Below, one piece after another: positions 45,135 to 53,336 of a stretch of 64,000 bases of DNA. The stretch covers positions 124,001-188,000 of the forward strand of contig NZ_JBPKAO010000007.1 in NCBI RefSeq assembly GCF_051216895.1, given 5' to 3'. Origin of the DNA: Aquipuribacter sp051216895 (lineage in GTDB: Bacteria; Actinomycetota; Actinomycetes; Actinomycetales; JBBAYJ01). The translations under genes and the position numbers were made by a program. Every line of letters begins with the position of its first letter. Position 1 is the first letter of the stretch. The notes beneath the pieces were generated by a model. It made no database searches, had not been told where the DNA came from, and was given only the letters and a program-made list of their open reading frames with translations.

Positions 45135-46067
45135 GTGGAGCACAGAGCGGTGGGGACCAGCGGGCTGACGATCTCGGCGCTCGCGCTCGGGACCCTGCAC
45201 TGGGGCGCCGACACCGACGTGCACGAGGCCGGTGAGATCCTCGAGGTCTTCCTGGAGGCCGGCGGCACGACCATCGACACCACCGCGGGCATCGGCGTCG
45301 GCGAGGAGGTCCTGGGTGGCCTGATCGGGTCGGTGGTGGCGCGCGAGCAGGTCCGGGTGGTGGCCAAGGCCGGGGTGGACGGTGAGCTCAGCAGCCCGCG
45401 GGTGGACGTGTCCCGGGGTCGGCTGATGGCGTCCCTGGACCGCACGCTGCGCCGGCTGGGCACCGACCACGTCGACCTGTGGCTGGTGCAGGCCTGGAGC
45501 CCGGAGGTCCCCCTGGCGGAGACCCTGTCGGCGCTGCAGTGGGCCCAGCGGACCGGGCGGGCCCGCTACGTGGGGGTGAGCAACTACAGCGGGTGGCAGA
45601 CGGCCCGCGCCGCCACGCTGGAGCCGGACCTGGTCGCGACGAGCGTGGAGTGGTCGCTGGTCGCCCGCGGTGTGGAGCGCGAGGTGGAGCCCGCGGCGCT
45701 GGCCCTGGGCCTGGGTGTGCTCGCGTGGAGCCCGTTGGGTCGGGGCGTGCTCACGGGCAAGTACCGCGTCGGCACGCCCGCGGACTCCCGGGCGGCCTCG
45801 ACGCACCTGAGCAGCTTCGTGTCGCCGCACCTGACGTCGACCGCACGTCGGGTGGTCGAGGCGGTGGTCACCGCCGCGGACGGGCTCGGGTGCTCGCCCC
45901 AGGCGCTCGCGCTGGCCTGGCTGCTGGACAAGGACGTGGTCAGCTCGGCCGTGACCGGCCCGCGCACGGCCGCCCAGCTGCGGGGGGCGCTGCCGGCCCT
46001 GGACGTGGAGCTGCCCGACGAGATCGTCGGCGTCCTGGACGAGGTGTCGGACCTGCTCGCCTACTGA
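45135..46067 (+). CDS. Aldo/keto-reductase-like protein lacking catalytic Tyr and His
   Basis: 310 residues, AKR TIM barrel: MEHRAVGTSGLTISALALGT at the N-terminus, GVSNYSGWQ, and the C-terminal NADPH region ALAWLLDKDVVSSAVTGPRTAAQL. Of the usual catalytic tetrad, Asp48 and Lys78 (VVAKAG) are kept. The Tyr of DTxxxYG is Ile53 (DTTAGIGVGEE) and the His after the DLY strand is Gln119 (VDLWLVQAW). Ordinary carbonyl reduction is therefore doubtful; it may bind nucleotide as a sensor or do another reaction. It is divergent from the F420-type oxidoreductase gene. Confidence 0.85.
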   Translation: MEHRAVGTSGLTISALALGTLHWGADTDVHEAGEILEVFLEAGGTTIDTTAGIGVGEEVLGGLIGSVVAREQVRVVAKAGVDGELSSPRVDVSRGRLMASLDRTLRRLGTDHVDLWLVQAWSPEVPLAETLSALQWAQRTGRARYVGVSNYSGWQTARAATLEPDLVATSVEWSLVARGVEREVEPAALALGLGVLAWSPLGRGVLTGKYRVGTPADSRAASTHLSSFVSPHLTSTARRVVEAVVTAADGLGCSPQALALAWLLDKDVVSSAVTGPRTAAQLRGALPALDVELPDEIVGVLDEVSDLLAY

Positions 46068-46134
46068 GCGGGGCGCCCAGGGGCGGCCGGGTCGGCGCCG
46101 CGGCGGCCGGGTCCGAGCGCCGCGGGCAGCCGGG

Positions 46135-46461
46135 TCAGAGCCGGGGAGCGTCGACCGGGCCGGAGTCCTCGGACTCGTCGTCCTCGTCCTCGTCGTCGTC
46201 GAGGTCGTCCTCGTCCTCGTCCTCGTCGTCGTCGTAGTCCTCGTCGTCCTCCTCGTCGTCCTCGTCCGTGAGGTCGAAGGGGGTGACCTCGTCGTAGGCG
46301 TCGAACAGGGCGTCGTCGTAGGCGACGAAGGCCGCGGCCAGCTCGTCGTAGGCCGCCACGACACCGGGGTCCAGCTCCGAACGACGGCCGGACGCCGCCT
46401 CGAAGTGACGCTGCAGGGCGACGACGAACTGGTCCAGTGCGGCGCGCGGGTCGGAGGCCAT
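46135..46461 (-). CDS. Short acidic-tail protein, function unknown
   Basis: 108 residues. The first 65 are helical (DQFVVALQRHFEAASGRRS, DELAAAFVAYDDALFDAYDE); from about residue 68 to 98 nearly every residue is Asp or Glu, with few Tyr, Leu and Ser. The coding strand here is rich in GAC/GAG repeats. Such proteins are conserved near uppP in actinobacteria and are sometimes labelled primosomal protein without evidence. The acidic tail could bind a basic partner such as the DUF5703 protein encoded next to it on the other strand, but that is a guess. Confidence 0.7.
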   Translation of the reverse strand: MASDPRAALDQFVVALQRHFEAASGRRSELDPGVVAAYDELAAAFVAYDDALFDAYDEVTPFDLTDEDDEEDDEDYDDDEDEDEDDLDDDEDEDDESEDSGPVDAPRL

Positions 46462-46554
46462 GACGGAACCGTAGCGCCGCCGGGACCCGGTGCGGCAGCC
46501 GGATCTGGCGTGCCGTCCGTTTCGGTGTACGCCGGGGTGGCACCATCGGTCCCG

Positions 46555-46761
46555 ATGACGACCGCGACACGTCCACCGGCCGAGTTCGAGTACCGCGTCA
46601 TGGTGGTCGGCCGAGGTGCCGACCGGGGCGAGCTGCGCCAGCAGCTGACCGACGCCGCGGAGTACGGCAAGTGGGAGCTGGCGCGCACCCGCATCTACGT
46701 CGGCGGTGCCCGCAAGATGTGGTTGCGACGGCGGATCATCCGGGTCTCCCGCACGATCTGA
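46555..46761 (+). CDS. DUF5703 family small basic protein
   Basis: 68 residues from the ATG at 46555. The family pattern is clear: EFEYRVMVVGRGADRGELRQQLTDAAEYGKWELARTRIY (in parts) and the strongly basic end KMWLRRRIIRVSRTI. No known function; found in most Micrococcales and related orders. It is divergent from the acidic-tail protein, with 93 bases between starts, and convergent with the M20 peptidase across a hairpin. Confidence 0.85.
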   Translation: MTTATRPPAEFEYRVMVVGRGADRGELRQQLTDAAEYGKWELARTRIYVGGARKMWLRRRIIRVSRTI

Positions 46762-46766
46762 GCGGT

Positions 46767-46790
46767 CCGGCCCGCCCGGGGGCGGGCCGG
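46767..46790. terminator. Bidirectional hairpin between DUF5703 and M20 peptidase genes
   Basis: CCGGCCCGCC and GGCGGGCCGG are perfect 10-base arms with a 4-base loop (CGGG), starting six bases after the DUF5703 stop and ending ten bases before the M20 peptidase stop. It can serve both convergent genes. Confidence 0.75.
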
Positions 46791-46799
46791 CGGCCCCCC

Positions 46800-48113
46800 T
46801 CAGCAGGTCCGGATGAACCGTCCCAGGGTGCGGGCGCCGAACTCCAGCGAGGACACCGGCACCCGCTCGTCGGTGCCGTGAAAGAGCGACGCGAAGTCGA
46901 AGCCGCTCGGCAGCCGCAGCGGGGCGAAGCCGAACCCCCGGATGCCAAGCCGGTCGAAGTGCTTGTTGTCCGTCCCGCCCGACAGGCAGTACGGCAGCAC
47001 CGCGGACCCGGGGTCCTCCGCCTGCAGGGCCGCGGTCATGGCGTCGACCAGCGAGCCGTCCGCGGTGGTCTCCAGGGCGCGGTCCTCGTGGACCACGTCG
47101 ATCGTGATGCCCTCGCCGGCCAGCTCGTGGACGGTCCGCATGACGTGGTCGCGGTCACCGGGCAGGAACCGGCAGTCCACCAGGGCGCCGGCCCGGGCGG
47201 GGACGACGTTGTGCTTGTACCCGGCCTGCAGCACGGTCGGGGTCGACGTGTTCTGGGTGGTGGCCCGGATCCAGCGGGCCGTGGTGCCGAGCTCGGCCTC
47301 CAGGGCCTCGACGTCGTGGATCGGCAGCGGGGACCCGGACAGCGCCCCGTAGCCCTCGGCGAAGGCCTGGACCGACGCCGGCAGCGACGTCGGCCAGCGG
47401 TGGGCGCCGATGCGCGCCACGGCGCCGGCGAGGCGGGTGACCGCGTTGGCGTCGTGGACCTGCGAGCCGTGCCCCGGCCGGCCGGTCGCCGTCAGCCGCA
47501 GCCAGAGCAGGCCCTTCTCGGCCACCTGCAGCAGGTAGGCGCGGGTGCCGGCGACCTCGACGGAGAACCCGCCGACCTCGCTGACGGCCTCGGTGACGCC
47601 GTCGAACAGCTCGCGACGGTTCTCGACCAGGTGGCGGGCGCCCTTCATGCCGCCGGCCTCCTCGTCGGCCAGGAACGCCAGCACGACGTCGCGCGGGGGC
47701 CGCTCACCGGCCCGGCGCATCGCCAGGACGTTGGCCAGGATCATCGCGTCCATGTCCTTCATGTCGACCGCGCCGCGGCCCCACAGCTCGCCGTCGACGA
47801 CCTCGCCCGAGAACGGGTGGACGGCCCAGTCCGACGCCTCGGCCGGGACGACGTCCAGGTGGCCGTGCAGCAGCAACGCGTCACGGCCGGGGTCCTCGCC
47901 CTCCCAGCGGGCGACCACGCTCGCGCGTCCGGGCTCGCTCTCGACCAGCTCCGGTTCCAGGCCCGCGTCGCTGAGCAGGGCGGCGACGTGCTCGGCGGCC
48001 TTGCGCTCCCCCGGTCCGGAGCCGTCCCCGTAGTTGGACGTGTCGATGCGCAGCAGGTCGGCGCAGATGTCGGTGACGAGCTCGTCGGCGGTCGGTGCGG
48101 TCTGCTCGCTCAT
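46800..48113 (-). CDS. M20-family metallopeptidase (DapE/ArgE-like)
   Basis: 437 residues from the ATG at 48113. Zinc-dependent peptidase/deacylase: DALLLHGHLDVVPAE (first zinc His and Asp), LWGRGAVDMKDMDAM (bridging Asp), FLADEEAGGMKGARHL (catalytic Glu pair) and a dimerisation domain with RPGHGSQVHDANAV. The last zinc ligand is in FGFAPLRLPSGFDFASLFHGTDERV. The family hydrolyses N-acyl amino acids or dipeptides; the exact substrate is unknown. The mycobacterial neighbour in this region is Rv2141c (dapE2), recalled from memory. Confidence 0.92.
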   Translation of the reverse strand: MSEQTAPTADELVTDICADLLRIDTSNYGDGSGPGERKAAEHVAALLSDAGLEPELVESEPGRASVVARWEGEDPGRDALLLHGHLDVVPAEASDWAVHPFSGEVVDGELWGRGAVDMKDMDAMILANVLAMRRAGERPPRDVVLAFLADEEAGGMKGARHLVENRRELFDGVTEAVSEVGGFSVEVAGTRAYLLQVAEKGLLWLRLTATGRPGHGSQVHDANAVTRLAGAVARIGAHRWPTSLPASVQAFAEGYGALSGSPLPIHDVEALEAELGTTARWIRATTQNTSTPTVLQAGYKHNVVPARAGALVDCRFLPGDRDHVMRTVHELAGEGITIDVVHEDRALETTADGSLVDAMTAALQAEDPGSAVLPYCLSGGTDNKHFDRLGIRGFGFAPLRLPSGFDFASLFHGTDERVPVSSLEFGARTLGRFIRTC

Positions 48114-48176
48114 GCGCAGCACCCTACGTGCCGCCCCCCGGTGGTCCCCCGGGTCGGTCCCCCGGCGAGCCCGCGG

Positions 48177-48971
48177 TCAGCGGGTGCGCTCGGTGACCGT
48201 CCGCCGCAGCTCGTCGCGGGCGTCGGCGACCGTCTGCGCGGCGTCCGGCAGGCCGGGCTGCTCGACGCCGCTGGTACGCAGCGCCACCTCGGTGTCCAGC
48301 GCGTCGCGCAGCCGCAGCAGCGCCTCCGACAGGGCGTTGAGGTCGGCGGCGCGGGCCGGCTTCTGCTCCTCGTTGGTCGCGGCCCAGACCCGACGGTCCA
48401 GGTCGTCGAAGCGGTGGGCGCCGTCCTGCCAGCGGGTGGCCAGCGTGCTCGGGTCCAGGGCCCGGTCCTGCACGGCCGGCACCACCCGCTCGTCCAGCCA
48501 ACGGGCCTCACCGGTGAGCTCGTGCCACTGCGCCGCCCAGGCCAGCTCCGAGGCGCGGGCCCGTCGCAGCGCGAGGATGGCCGCGACCAGGCCGACGAAG
48601 GCCAGCACCAGCAGCAGCCAGCCCCACCACGGGATGCCACCCGCGGCGTCCGCGGCGGCGTCGACCAGGCCGGGCTCGGCCGACGCGCTCGCCGCGGGCT
48701 CGGACACCACCGCGCTCGGGACGGGTGCGGGCACGGTGGGGGCCGGAGCCGCCTCCGCGTCCGTCGTCGGTGCGACCACGGGCGGGACCGCGGTCTCGAC
48801 CGGGACCTCGGGGAGCACCGTGGGCACCCCGCTGGGCAGGGCCGTCGGGATGGTGATCGGGAGGTCCGTGGGGATCTGGGTCGGGGTCCCCCCGGGCAGC
48901 CCGTTGCACCCCCCGGCCGACGCCATGACCGCCGTGGTCATGACAGCGAGGACGAGCAGCTTCGGCGACAT
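48177..48971 (-). CDS. Lipoprotein-type membrane protein, function unknown
   Basis: 264 residues from the ATG at 48971, which has AGGAGG seven bases upstream. An N-terminal signal (LLVLAVMTTAVMASAGGC) suggests lipid attachment at the Cys of AGGC. A 95-residue Pro/Thr/Ala/Val-rich spacer follows, then a membrane helix (WWGWLLLVLAFVGLVAAILAL) and a 110-residue soluble helical domain (ELAWAAQWHELTGEARWLDERV, LRRTVTERTR). If both anchors are real, the spacer loops outside and the C-terminal domain is in the cytoplasm. No family was recognised. It lies 63 bases upstream of the M20 peptidase start on the same strand. Confidence 0.65.
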   Translation of the reverse strand: MSPKLLVLAVMTTAVMASAGGCNGLPGGTPTQIPTDLPITIPTALPSGVPTVLPEVPVETAVPPVVAPTTDAEAAPAPTVPAPVPSAVVSEPAASASAEPGLVDAAADAAGGIPWWGWLLLVLAFVGLVAAILALRRARASELAWAAQWHELTGEARWLDERVVPAVQDRALDPSTLATRWQDGAHRFDDLDRRVWAATNEEQKPARAADLNALSEALLRLRDALDTEVALRTSGVEQPGLPDAAQTVADARDELRRTVTERTR

Positions 48972-49060
48972 CGTGGGACCTCCTGGGGCGGTGGTGTGCC
49001 CACCCAACCTGCCATGGACCGCCGGGACCAGCAGGTGTGCCCGGCGATTCGCCTGCGTGC

Positions 49061-49066
49061 TATCTT
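49061..49066 (+). promoter_or_regulatory. Possible -10 element of the tRNA-Leu promoter
   Basis: TATCTT lies 48 bases before the tRNA and stands out as the only AT-rich hexamer in a GC-rich leader. No convincing -35 hexamer is present at the right spacing (TGCCCG). Low confidence. Confidence 0.3.
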
Positions 49067-49113
49067 TCCGGTCGCGCTCGTCACGGCCGCACCATGCCCG
49101 TGGCGGTCCACTC

Positions 49114-49197
49114 GTCCGGGTGGCGGAATTGGCAGACGCGCTAGCTTGAGGTGCTAGTCCCTTAACGGGGGTGGGGGTTCAAGTCCCCCCTCGGACA
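49114..49197 (+). tRNA. tRNA-Leu (anticodon GAG)
   Basis: The 5' acceptor arm GTCCGGG pairs with CTCGGAC (one G-T pair) before the discriminator A at 49197. The D-arm GGCGGAATTGGCAGACGCG, anticodon arm GCTAGCTTGAGGTGCTAGT with anticodon GAG (49148-49150), long class II variable arm and T-arm GGGGGTTCAAGTCCCCC are all present. CCA is not encoded. It reads CUC and CUU codons. A hairpin with a TTCG loop ends the transcript 14 bases later. Confidence 0.97.
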
Positions 49198-49210
49198 CAC
49201 GAGAACGATC

Positions 49211-49236
49211 GGGCCGGGTCCTTCGGGACCCGGCCC
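49211..49236 (+). terminator. Terminator of tRNA-Leu
   Basis: Perfect 11-base arms GGGCCGGGTCC and GGACCCGGCCC around a TTCG tetraloop, starting 14 bases after the tRNA. A very stable hairpin. Confidence 0.85.
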
Positions 49237-49311
49237 TCGTCGTGCCAGGGGTCGGACGAGGGCCTGCCGTGGTCGCCGCGCCCCGGCCCATGACCTGCGG
49301 TCGTGGCGCCA

Positions 49312-51930
49312 TCAGGAGGAGAGCGGGCCGAAGGCGTCCTGCAGGTCCACCAGCACACCGTCCTTGGCCGCGACGTAGGCCTCCCGACGGACGGCCGCGG
49401 CGTAGGGCGAGGTGAAGGTGCCGGGGCCCAGCTCGGTGACGTCGGGCCCCCGGACGAAGAGCGCCTCGGCCAAGGGCACCGGGGTCCCTCCCGCAGCCTC
49501 CGCCAGCAGCTCCGCCAACGGCCTCCCGACCCAGGGTTGTGTCTCGGGCAGGCTCCTCGCGAAGTGCCACATGCGGACCGCGGAACGCTCGGCCAGCTCG
49601 TGCTCCCCTCGTTTCCACAGCGAGGCCAGGAGGCTGATGGCCCGCGCTCTGATGTCGACGTAGAACTGCATCGTGTACTCGTCCGGCGGGGTGTTCGGGC
49701 CGGCGACGTGGAACAGGTACGCGTGCCTGACGGCACGACCCAGCCACCCGGCCGCGTCGTAGGCGTCGCCGTCGATCTGGGCGATGTCGGCCCGGAGCCG
49801 GTGCAGGTCGCTCATCAGCTCGTGGTCGGTGTACCCGTCGCCGTCGTCCGACCGCACCTCCGCCCCGGTCCGGCCCCCCTCCGCCCCGGGGTCCAGCGCC
49901 TGGATCTCCTCCGCCGCCCGCCTGGCCAGGCTCATCACCCGACGACGATCCGCGGCCGACAGCGCTTCCCCGGCGGTCCTCACCCTGGTGATCAGCGTGT
50001 CCGCCATCTCGAAGTCCACCCAGGCCCTGTCCCAGCTGTCGTCCTGCCTGCCCCCGGCGAACAGCTCGTTGGCCTGCTCGTACAGGCGTACGGCGGTCTC
50101 GCAGTTCGCCGACGCGTCCAGCGGGTCGACTGCCCGGAAGCGCCACGCGTGCGCGCGGAAGAGGTGGATCAACGCCGAGACGTGCGTCTCCTCGTCGCTG
50201 AGCTGGGTGTGTCGCCGACTCAGCCCGCAGGCCGCCTCGATGGAGTCCAGCGCGCCCTCGACCTGGTCCCACCTGGCGACGGGTGACTTGTGCGACCGGA
50301 GCGGGTACTCGTGCAGCAGGACCTCGAGGCCTTGCTGGAGCAGAGACATCTCCGGCCAGTCCGTCTGGAGACCGGAGGTGCCTGTCGACCTGTTGGCCCA
50401 GGCCCGGCCCACCAGGTCCGTGAGGTCGGCCAGCAGCCGGTCGCAGAAGTCGTAGTGCAGGTACATGCCCCACCACCAGAAGGCGTCGAGGAACAGCGTG
50501 GCCGCCTCGAGCACGACCTCCTTCCGTCGTGACTCGCCCACATGGGCCGCGTGGTAGAGCCACTCGCGCTGCTTCTGCTGCCACTCGGGCGACTCCGTGA
50601 GGTACCAGTCGCCGTAGCTGCGGACCACGCCCTTGCTGTCCTCCTGGTCCTTCTTCAGCACGGTCCGGTAGTGGGCCTCCGCGAGCTCGTGGAGGTGCTG
50701 CAGCTCATCGGGGAAGTTGACCCGCATCCGCGTGAGCATGCTGGTCCGCACGAACCGGCTGACCCGGGCCGCCTTCCGGTCGGTCGAGGGCTCCACGCAG
50801 GAGAGGCTCAGGACCGTCTGGAACAACGGCTTGCTCTTCGGCAACGAGCTCGTGTCCACCTCGGGCGTCAGCGTGCTCATGAGCTGGGCGTCGAACCTCC
50901 GGGGAACGGCCACGGCACGGACGACGTCGATCAGCCACTCCTGGTCCCTCGCCTCGAGGACGCGCTCGATGAGCTCTGCGGCACGCTCCTCCTCCGTGTC
51001 CTCCAGCCCCTCCAGGAGCCTCGCGGCGGAGTTCTGCCGCAACGCGCCGCGCAGCAGGTCGCCCACCAACCGGAGTGTGGCGGCGTGGCCCTCGGTGAGC
51101 TCGAAGACCAGCTGCGAGATGGCCTTCTCGACGGCAGGTCCCTGGTTGATCGTGTTCAGGTACTTCCTGACGTCGTTCGCCGACAGGTTCTTCGCCTCCA
51201 GCTGCACCGGGGTCCGGGTGCTGTCCGTGTCGTTCTCGTCAGGCGGCGTCCGACTCGGCGGGGTGCGCGTGCGCACGACGAACGAGTCCGCCAGCGCACG
51301 CCCCGCGCCGTCGGACCCGTCCCCCGCGACGTGCCGCAGGAGCCAGACCCCCAGCTCCTGCTCGGCCACGCGGTCGAAGTTGTCGAAGAGGACCACCGGT
51401 CTCGTCCCGCTCCGCTCGAGGTGGAGCTGCCACTGCACCGCGAAGGTCGCGATCACCTTCTCCGCTGCGTCCACCCAGGCCAGTGCCAGGTCCTGCGGGT
51501 CGAAGGCCCTCTCCAGCTCCTCGAGGCTCATGTCCAGGTCGCTGACGCGTCCGGCCACGACGCTCTGCTGCCGCGACTCGTTGACCTTCGCCTCCACGGC
51601 CGCCTGACCTTCCGCGGCGTCCACCTGGTGCAGGATCTCCAGCAGGACTCGGCACAGCTGACCGAAGCTGGCCTGCACGGCTCCGACGGAGACCCGCTCC
51701 CCGGTCTGCCCCGGGTGCCCCGGGTCGAAGTCGAGGAGGTCCACCAGCACCACGTCCGGGAAGCCGTCCTTGTCGTCCTTGATGCGCCTCAGCAGTGTCG
51801 TGCGTCCTGCGCCCGAGTCCCCGACGAGGTCACCGGCCCGGACGCCCTCGGGCCTCCGCACCGCCGCCCGCAGCTTGTCGAGCAGGGCTTCGCGACCCAC
51901 GAACACCTCGTTGTGCGACGTACTGGCCAT
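49312..51930 (-). CDS. STAND-like P-loop ATPase with helical C-terminal region
   Basis: 872 residues. It begins EVFVGREALLDKLRAAV, the entry motif of STAND/AAA-type ATPases, then Walker A GDSGAGRTT at 37-45, where the usual Lys is Arg43. Walker B is RPVVLFDNFDRV near 190. A winged-helix-like region near 290-400 (EGHAATLRLVGDLLRGAL, RAVAVPRRFDAQL) follows, and then about 450 residues of TPR-like helices rich in Trp and Tyr (EWLYHAAHV, AFWWWGMYLHYDFCDRLLADL). No nuclease, TIR or protease effector domain is seen. It is the last gene of a four-gene unit and ends 115 bases from tRNA-Leu. Start ATG at 51930 with GGGGGAT upstream. Confidence 0.8.
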   Translation of the reverse strand: MASTSHNEVFVGREALLDKLRAAVRRPEGVRAGDLVGDSGAGRTTLLRRIKDDKDGFPDVVLVDLLDFDPGHPGQTGERVSVGAVQASFGQLCRVLLEILHQVDAAEGQAAVEAKVNESRQQSVVAGRVSDLDMSLEELERAFDPQDLALAWVDAAEKVIATFAVQWQLHLERSGTRPVVLFDNFDRVAEQELGVWLLRHVAGDGSDGAGRALADSFVVRTRTPPSRTPPDENDTDSTRTPVQLEAKNLSANDVRKYLNTINQGPAVEKAISQLVFELTEGHAATLRLVGDLLRGALRQNSAARLLEGLEDTEEERAAELIERVLEARDQEWLIDVVRAVAVPRRFDAQLMSTLTPEVDTSSLPKSKPLFQTVLSLSCVEPSTDRKAARVSRFVRTSMLTRMRVNFPDELQHLHELAEAHYRTVLKKDQEDSKGVVRSYGDWYLTESPEWQQKQREWLYHAAHVGESRRKEVVLEAATLFLDAFWWWGMYLHYDFCDRLLADLTDLVGRAWANRSTGTSGLQTDWPEMSLLQQGLEVLLHEYPLRSHKSPVARWDQVEGALDSIEAACGLSRRHTQLSDEETHVSALIHLFRAHAWRFRAVDPLDASANCETAVRLYEQANELFAGGRQDDSWDRAWVDFEMADTLITRVRTAGEALSAADRRRVMSLARRAAEEIQALDPGAEGGRTGAEVRSDDGDGYTDHELMSDLHRLRADIAQIDGDAYDAAGWLGRAVRHAYLFHVAGPNTPPDEYTMQFYVDIRARAISLLASLWKRGEHELAERSAVRMWHFARSLPETQPWVGRPLAELLAEAAGGTPVPLAEALFVRGPDVTELGPGTFTSPYAAAVRREAYVAAKDGVLVDLQDAFGPLSS

Positions 51931-51942
51931 GTCATCCCCCTG

Positions 51943-53154
51943 TCAGGTACCCCTGGATCGATCGATGTCGGCGAACGTCGGTTCCTGCTTCGGCGTGCTG
52001 CGGTCCTCCGGCCAATCGAGGTCCTCGTCGTTGCTCACGCCTACTCGGCTGACGCCCCAGAAGGTTGCCCCCTCCACCTCGGTCCTGCGGCCGCAGACGG
52101 CGCCGTCGAGACGGACGTCGATGAGAACGGCGTCGCGCAGGTCCGTCCCCACGAGCCTGGCGCGCGCGAGGGACACACCGTTGAGGTACGCCCCTCGCAG
52201 CTGGGAGCCCGTGAGGTCGATCTCGTCGAGGGTGACGCCCTCGAGGTTGGCCAGGCACAGGTCCGCGTTGGAGAGGTTGAGCTCGTCGATGTGGTCGCCG
52301 AAGTCCTTGACGAAACCCATCAGGAGCTCGAGGGCGGTCTCGACGTCTGCGGGCAGGCCCCCGGAGTTGCGTCCCCAGCGCTCCAGCGCCGCCTTGGTCG
52401 CGGTGACGTCAGCGTCCGGGCTGTGCTGGGGTGCGGCTGCGATCTTGTCCTCGAGGCTCGTGCCCACCGGCCCCTCGGACTCGTCGCCGCCCAGCATGGC
52501 GCCGCCCCGCTGCTCACGGATGTAGGCGCTGAGCGCTGCCGCGCAGGCGGGCCGGTGCTCCTCCGACTGACGAGCGAGGCTGTCCAGCGAGAAGAGACCG
52601 CCGATCCGGACGGCCGACGACTTGTTGGACAGCATCTCCATCGCCTTGCCCAGGAGAGCCAGGTGGCCCTGCAGCAGCACCCGACGACCCTCCTCCTGCT
52701 CCTTCTCACGCGTCAGCTGCAGCTGACGCGAGGCCAGGTGAGCCTCTGCACGCTCCTTCTCCTTGGTCCGCTGGAACTGCTGCCACGCCAGCAGAGCGGC
52801 GGACAGGCCGGTGATCCCGATGAGGAGCTGGGTCACTGCGGTGCGCGTCTCTGCCTGGTAGCCGAGCCTCGCGATCTCGACCTCCGCCCGGACCCCGTCG
52901 CCCACCTCGTCGACATCCATCTCCATGCCGGGCACGACCGGGTACAGCAGCGCCGGGAGCACGGCGAACGACAGCCATCCGATCGCCATCGCGAGGACCA
53001 CACCCGTGATCGTCAGCAGGACGGTCACCCACCTCGCCACCGGCCTCCGGTCACGCTCCCCCGCCGGTTGCGCCGCACCGTCGCTCTCCTCGGTCTCGGC
53101 GTGGGTCTCGGTCGCACCACCGGTCTCGCGGATCTGCTCCCCACGTCCCCCCAT
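51943..53154 (-). CDS. Two-helix membrane protein with pentapeptide repeats
   Basis: 403 residues from the ATG at 53154 with GAGG six bases upstream. Two membrane helices (VTVLLTITGVVLAMAIGW and LLIGITGLSAALLAW) flank a short outside loop. A charged helix QQFQRTKEKERAEAHLASRQLQLTREKEQEEG (in parts) and the phrase SSAVRIGGLFSLDSLARQSEEHRPACAAALSAYIREQR follow, typical of a widespread family of membrane pentapeptide proteins. Near residues 300-370 there are about 12 A(D/N)Lxx-type repeats (NLSNADLCLANLEGV, DLRDAVLIDVRLDGA) that should build a right-handed beta helix. It ends 12 bases before the STAND ATPase start. Confidence 0.85.
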   Translation of the reverse strand: MGGRGEQIRETGGATETHAETEESDGAAQPAGERDRRPVARWVTVLLTITGVVLAMAIGWLSFAVLPALLYPVVPGMEMDVDEVGDGVRAEVEIARLGYQAETRTAVTQLLIGITGLSAALLAWQQFQRTKEKERAEAHLASRQLQLTREKEQEEGRRVLLQGHLALLGKAMEMLSNKSSAVRIGGLFSLDSLARQSEEHRPACAAALSAYIREQRGGAMLGGDESEGPVGTSLEDKIAAAPQHSPDADVTATKAALERWGRNSGGLPADVETALELLMGFVKDFGDHIDELNLSNADLCLANLEGVTLDEIDLTGSQLRGAYLNGVSLARARLVGTDLRDAVLIDVRLDGAVCGRRTEVEGATFWGVSRVGVSNDEDLDWPEDRSTPKQEPTFADIDRSRGT

Positions 53155-53162
53155 GACCAGCC

Positions 53163-53336
53163 TCAGCCCGACGGCGGGAGGTCGTGGGCCTCGGACGCCG
53201 CCCCGTCCGGGCACCGCCAGTCGTACCGCCGGGTCACCTCCGCGACGGTGATGTCGTAGCGGTGGAAGAACTCCCGGCGTCCTCGTTCCCGGCTCAGGAC
53301 GTGCTCGGGGTGCTCGCGCCAGCGGGTGACGCTCAC
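53163..53336 (-). CDS. 57-residue protein coupled to GNAT gene, function unknown
   Basis: 57 residues from a GTG at 53336 with a strong GAGGAGGTGACGCC ribosome binding site, and the GTGA overlap with the GNAT stop shows translational coupling. Composition is Arg, Glu and His rich (RWREHPEHVLSRERGRREFFHRY), with an HTH-like TVAEVTRRYDW. A single Cys (WRCPDG). No family recognised. It ends eight bases before the pentapeptide-repeat gene, which argues that it is a real member of the unit and not a chance frame. Confidence 0.65.
   Translation of the reverse strand: MSVTRWREHPEHVLSRERGRREFFHRYDITVAEVTRRYDWRCPDGAASEAHDLPPSG

Noticed and set aside
46174..46270. GAC/GAG-rich low-complexity stretch as a non-coding repeat
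   Set aside because: It is in frame with the 108-residue acidic protein and encodes its Asp/Glu tail.
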